8,283 nt of DNA from Bacilli bacterium (lineage in GTDB: Bacteria; Bacillota_I; Bacilli_A; RF39; UBA660): positions 1 to 8,283 of the forward strand of contig JAIKYM010000063.1 in assembly GCA_024683115.1 (NCBI GenBank). The letters are read 5' to 3'. The notes below the pieces were generated by a model. The model did no database searches and was not told the origin of the DNA. It saw only the letters and a program-made list of their open reading frames with translations. Positions 6,643 to 8,283 of this stretch are shown here, piece by piece. Each line of letters opens with the position of its first letter. Positions within the stretch are counted from its first letter, which is position 1. The position numbers and the translations under genes are program-made.

Positions 6643-6656
6643 AGAAAGATGGGATC
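6643..6656 (+). promoter_or_regulatory. Unusual ribosome site of the clamp-motif protein gene
   Basis: There is no plain GGAGG. AGAAAG, GG and GATC instead match the outer parts of the 16S-complementary sequence AGAAAGGAGGTGATC, with the centre altered to ATGG. This supports the ATG at 6659-6661. An upstream in-frame TTG at 6605 is rejected because it is the promoter -35. Confidence 0.45.
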
Positions 6657-6658
6657 AT

Positions 6659-7423
6659 ATGGCAAAAAAATACTATTTAGCTAATGGTGAATCTGGTGAA
6701 GCCACAGGTTTAAAACTATTAGTAGACGGAACTTTAAAAAGAGATTTTGATGATATATCTGATTTAGATATTCAAACAATGGAATTACCGTTTGATAAAG
6801 CTAAAGATATATTGCAAGAATACAATGAAAAAGTTAAATTCGGACAACACTTCTTTGATGTAGAATATCCATTTAGAGATTTTGATGTAAAAACATCACC
6901 TACTATATTTGATTATCAAGGAACTGATTTAACAAAATTATATAATTCACTTAGACATTTTGCTGAATTAAGATCAAGACAAAAGAAAACTGGACAATCA
7001 GTAGCATTAGAACATACTAATGAATTAAATGATTATTACCGTTCTCTATTATATAAAATAATTCAAACTAATGATAAACACTTCTATGATAGAGATCGTT
7101 TATATAGTAGTGATTTAAGAGAAGCAATATGTGATAAAATGCTTAATAAACAACATATTAAAATTGAAGATTATATAAGTAGCATATTATATAGTAGTAG
7201 AATAAATGGGACACTACATAACTATACTCAATTGAGATTATTATTTATTGAATATGCTAATTACTTAAAGCAATTACAAGGTTATACTTCAAGAACAAAT
7301 CACAATACATTTGATACATATCATTTTCAAGATTTAAAACATTATGATGAATACGCAGAAGGTCAATTAACACTTTTTGATGTATATGGTGAAGAAATAA
7401 ATCCAAAGAAAAACAAAAGCTAA
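6659..7423 (+). CDS. Unrecognised soluble protein with C-terminal QLTLF clamp-like motif
   Basis: I do not recognise the family of this 254-aa protein. It is soluble, with no signal peptide or membrane segment. The N-terminal 75 residues are mixed alpha/beta. A basic patch, RSRQKKTGQ (105-113), precedes a mostly helical region (about 118-210) containing DYYRSLLYKI and YTQLRLLFIEYANYLKQL. Near the end, residues 236-240 are QLTLF, in EGQLTLFDVYGEE. This is close to the QL(S/D)LF peptide by which polymerases and repair proteins dock on the bacterial beta sliding clamp. If real, the protein works in DNA replication or repair; the motif could also be chance. The ATG at 6659 is chosen for its promoter and SD spacing. 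It is the only plus-strand gene, is divergent from the CmpB-like gene, and ends in a shared bidirectional terminator. Confidence 0.75.
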   Translation: MAKKYYLANGESGEATGLKLLVDGTLKRDFDDISDLDIQTMELPFDKAKDILQEYNEKVKFGQHFFDVEYPFRDFDVKTSPTIFDYQGTDLTKLYNSLRHFAELRSRQKKTGQSVALEHTNELNDYYRSLLYKIIQTNDKHFYDRDRLYSSDLREAICDKMLNKQHIKIEDYISSILYSSRINGTLHNYTQLRLLFIEYANYLKQLQGYTSRTNHNTFDTYHFQDLKHYDEYAEGQLTLFDVYGEEINPKKNKS

Positions 7424-7441
7424 CATATAGTTAGCTTTTTT
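7415..7441. terminator. Bidirectional terminator between convergent genes
   Basis: A 10-bp stem (7415-7424 with 7430-7439) and a 5-nt loop stand between the two converging genes. The plus strand ends in a run of T (7436-7441). The minus strand continues into TTTT, G, TTTTT (7409-7418). The TAA stop of the plus-strand gene (7421-7423) is inside the stem, and the minus-strand gene stops 13 nt away. Confidence 0.8.
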
Positions 7442-7451
7442 ATTATCCTAA

Positions 7452-8283
7452 TTAATCTCTTATGAAATTTCTAATGTTCATAAAATCATCAGTTAATTCT
7501 TCTAGTCTACCTGAAGAGTTTAAAACTATAGGTTTTACAAAGTCTATATGCCATCCTTGTTTAATATACTCTGCAAAATCTTCTTGATAATTAACATCAG
7601 AAGTAGAAATCATTTTATCAACAGGTGATATTATCTTATGAAAGCCACAACATCTAACTAATATTTCATCTAAACTAAATTGTTTTAAATAATTAATATC
7701 AGCTTGATAATCATTAGAAGTATTCTTTAGATAATAGAAGAATTCATATAAACTAGCTTGAGCACTTAATATACCAACAATTAAATTAACAATTTTAGGA
7801 TTATATGACTTACGATAAAAACATTTATAAGCGAGCTTTTTATCATTTGGTAAATCATAGTATTCTTCAGAAAATACAGATGGAAAATCATAGATTAAAT
7901 GTGTGTAATCATCAAAGTCTCTTTTTTCAATTGCACCATCTTTAAGAATGGTTCTAATACGTTTTAATAATCCTTTGCCACTTGAGAAATTTTCATTAGT
8001 AAGAATATCATAGTAAAAAGGATAGATAAGATTTGCTTCCTTGTGTCCATTTAGGCCAAGTGTATTATATAAATGATTATGTGGTGTTATATACCATGAG
8101 TTAGGCAAATCCATTTTAACCTCTTTATATAATTCAGTTGGTATTATTAATTCACACTCTTTCAAATATTTAATTACATCATTAAATATCATTTCATCAT
8201 ATGGAGTAAGTTTGTTTTGATACTTAGCCATATTCATAGCAGTCTTTAAGAATACTCTTAAAGAATCTTTACCTAGTATTAAG
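7452..8283 (-). CDS. Unrecognised protein, 5' end beyond the window
   Basis: This gene has a stop TAA at 7452-7454 and about 276 codons are visible. An ATG at 8235-8237 could be taken as the start, but no SD stands before it. The frame stays open for a further 15 codons to the window edge, reading LGKDSLRVFLKTA before the Met, which looks like ordinary protein. I therefore call the gene partial. I do not recognise the family. Numbering from that Met, conserved-looking features are WYITPHNHLYN (48-58), GHKEANLIYPFYYDIL (64-79) and RCCGFHKI near 195. There is no signal peptide or membrane segment in the visible part; a hydrophobic helix, VNLIVGILSAQASLYEFF, is likely buried core. The gene ends at a terminator shared with the convergent plus-strand gene. 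No function can be assigned. Confidence 0.7.
   Translation of the reverse strand, partial: LILGKDSLRVFLKTAMNMAKYQNKLTPYDEMIFNDVIKYLKECELIIPTELYKEVKMDLPNSWYITPHNHLYNTLGLNGHKEANLIYPFYYDILTNENFSSGKGLLKRIRTILKDGAIEKRDFDDYTHLIYDFPSVFSEEYYDLPNDKKLAYKCFYRKSYNPKIVNLIVGILSAQASLYEFFYYLKNTSNDYQADINYLKQFSLDEILVRCCGFHKIISPVDKMISTSDVNYQEDFAEYIKQGWHIDFVKPIVLNSSGRLEELTDDFMNIRNFIRD
8243..8264. repeat. Perfect 9-bp inverted repeat near the window edge
   Basis: TCTTTAAGA (8243-8251) and TCTTAAAGA (8256-8264) are exact inverted copies with a 4-nt loop. No T-tract follows on either side, so it is not a terminator. It lies just upstream of the ATG at 8237, in what I take to be coding sequence. It could be chance, or an operator if the gene actually starts at that ATG. 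Confidence 0.4.

Noticed and set aside
6605..6658. TTG start giving 18 extra residues to the plus-strand gene
   Set aside because: The TTG is part of the -35 box, the segment covers the promoter, and there is no SD before it.
1..8283. Alternative genetic code with TGA as Trp, as in Mollicutes
   Set aside because: None of the eight genes ends in TGA, which made me look. Every Trp I checked is TGG and no frame needs TGA read-through. Preference for TAA/TAG fits AT-rich DNA.
1..8283. Defence or phage island
   Set aside because: I see no nuclease, helicase, integrase, toxin or phage structural motif. A WYL regulator alone is not enough evidence.

Overview
The window is very AT-rich. It has dense, short intergenic gaps, strong Shine-Dalgarno (SD) sites of the AGGTGAT type, compact hairpin-plus-T terminators and TATAAT/TGnTATAAT promoters. 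This points to a low-GC member of the Bacillota, and the style suggests an uncultured gut Bacilli or Erysipelotrichales/RF39-like genome. That placement is an inference from style, not a proven taxonomy. All visible stops are TAA or TAG and every Trp I checked is TGG, so nothing requires a recoded TGA. I see no tRNA, rRNA, CRISPR array, insertion sequence, phage gene or attachment site.

Minus strand, read from high to low coordinates. The first gene, at 7452-8283, is the 3' part of an unrecognised gene that stays open to the window edge. The region 6028-6570 is a CmpB-type membrane protein (PF06541-like). The gene at 3356-5959 is a large cytosolic protein with a transglutaminase-like Cys-His-Asp core and a long Glu-rich, lysine-free tail. 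An HD-domain protein (2271-3299) and a HAD phosphatase (1624-2259) form a tight two-gene operon. A short WYL-type transcription regulator (973-1557) is followed by a SIS-domain protein (4-918). One gene, 6659-7423, runs on the plus strand. It encodes an unrecognised soluble protein ending in a sliding-clamp-like QLTLF motif, and it sits divergent from the CmpB gene and convergent with the 7452 gene.

Regulation is compact. Terminators sit against or overlap stop codons at 6009-6034, 3329-3353, 1595-1623 and 7415-7441, and the next gene's promoter starts within or beside the T-tract. The most distinctive site is 919-958. Here a 12-bp terminator-like hairpin between the WYL and SIS genes buries the SIS gene's SD in its 3' arm, its T-tract runs directly into the ATG, and its loop holds an extended -10-like sequence.

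The SIS, HAD and HD proteins all belong to families that handle phosphorylated small molecules (sugar phosphates or nucleotides). With the WYL regulator they could form a small metabolic or nucleotide-handling neighbourhood, but no substrate can be read from the sequence. The features most worth follow-up are the lysine-depleted transglutaminase-like protein and the hairpin at the SIS gene. The clamp-motif protein at 6659-7423 is a third candidate.
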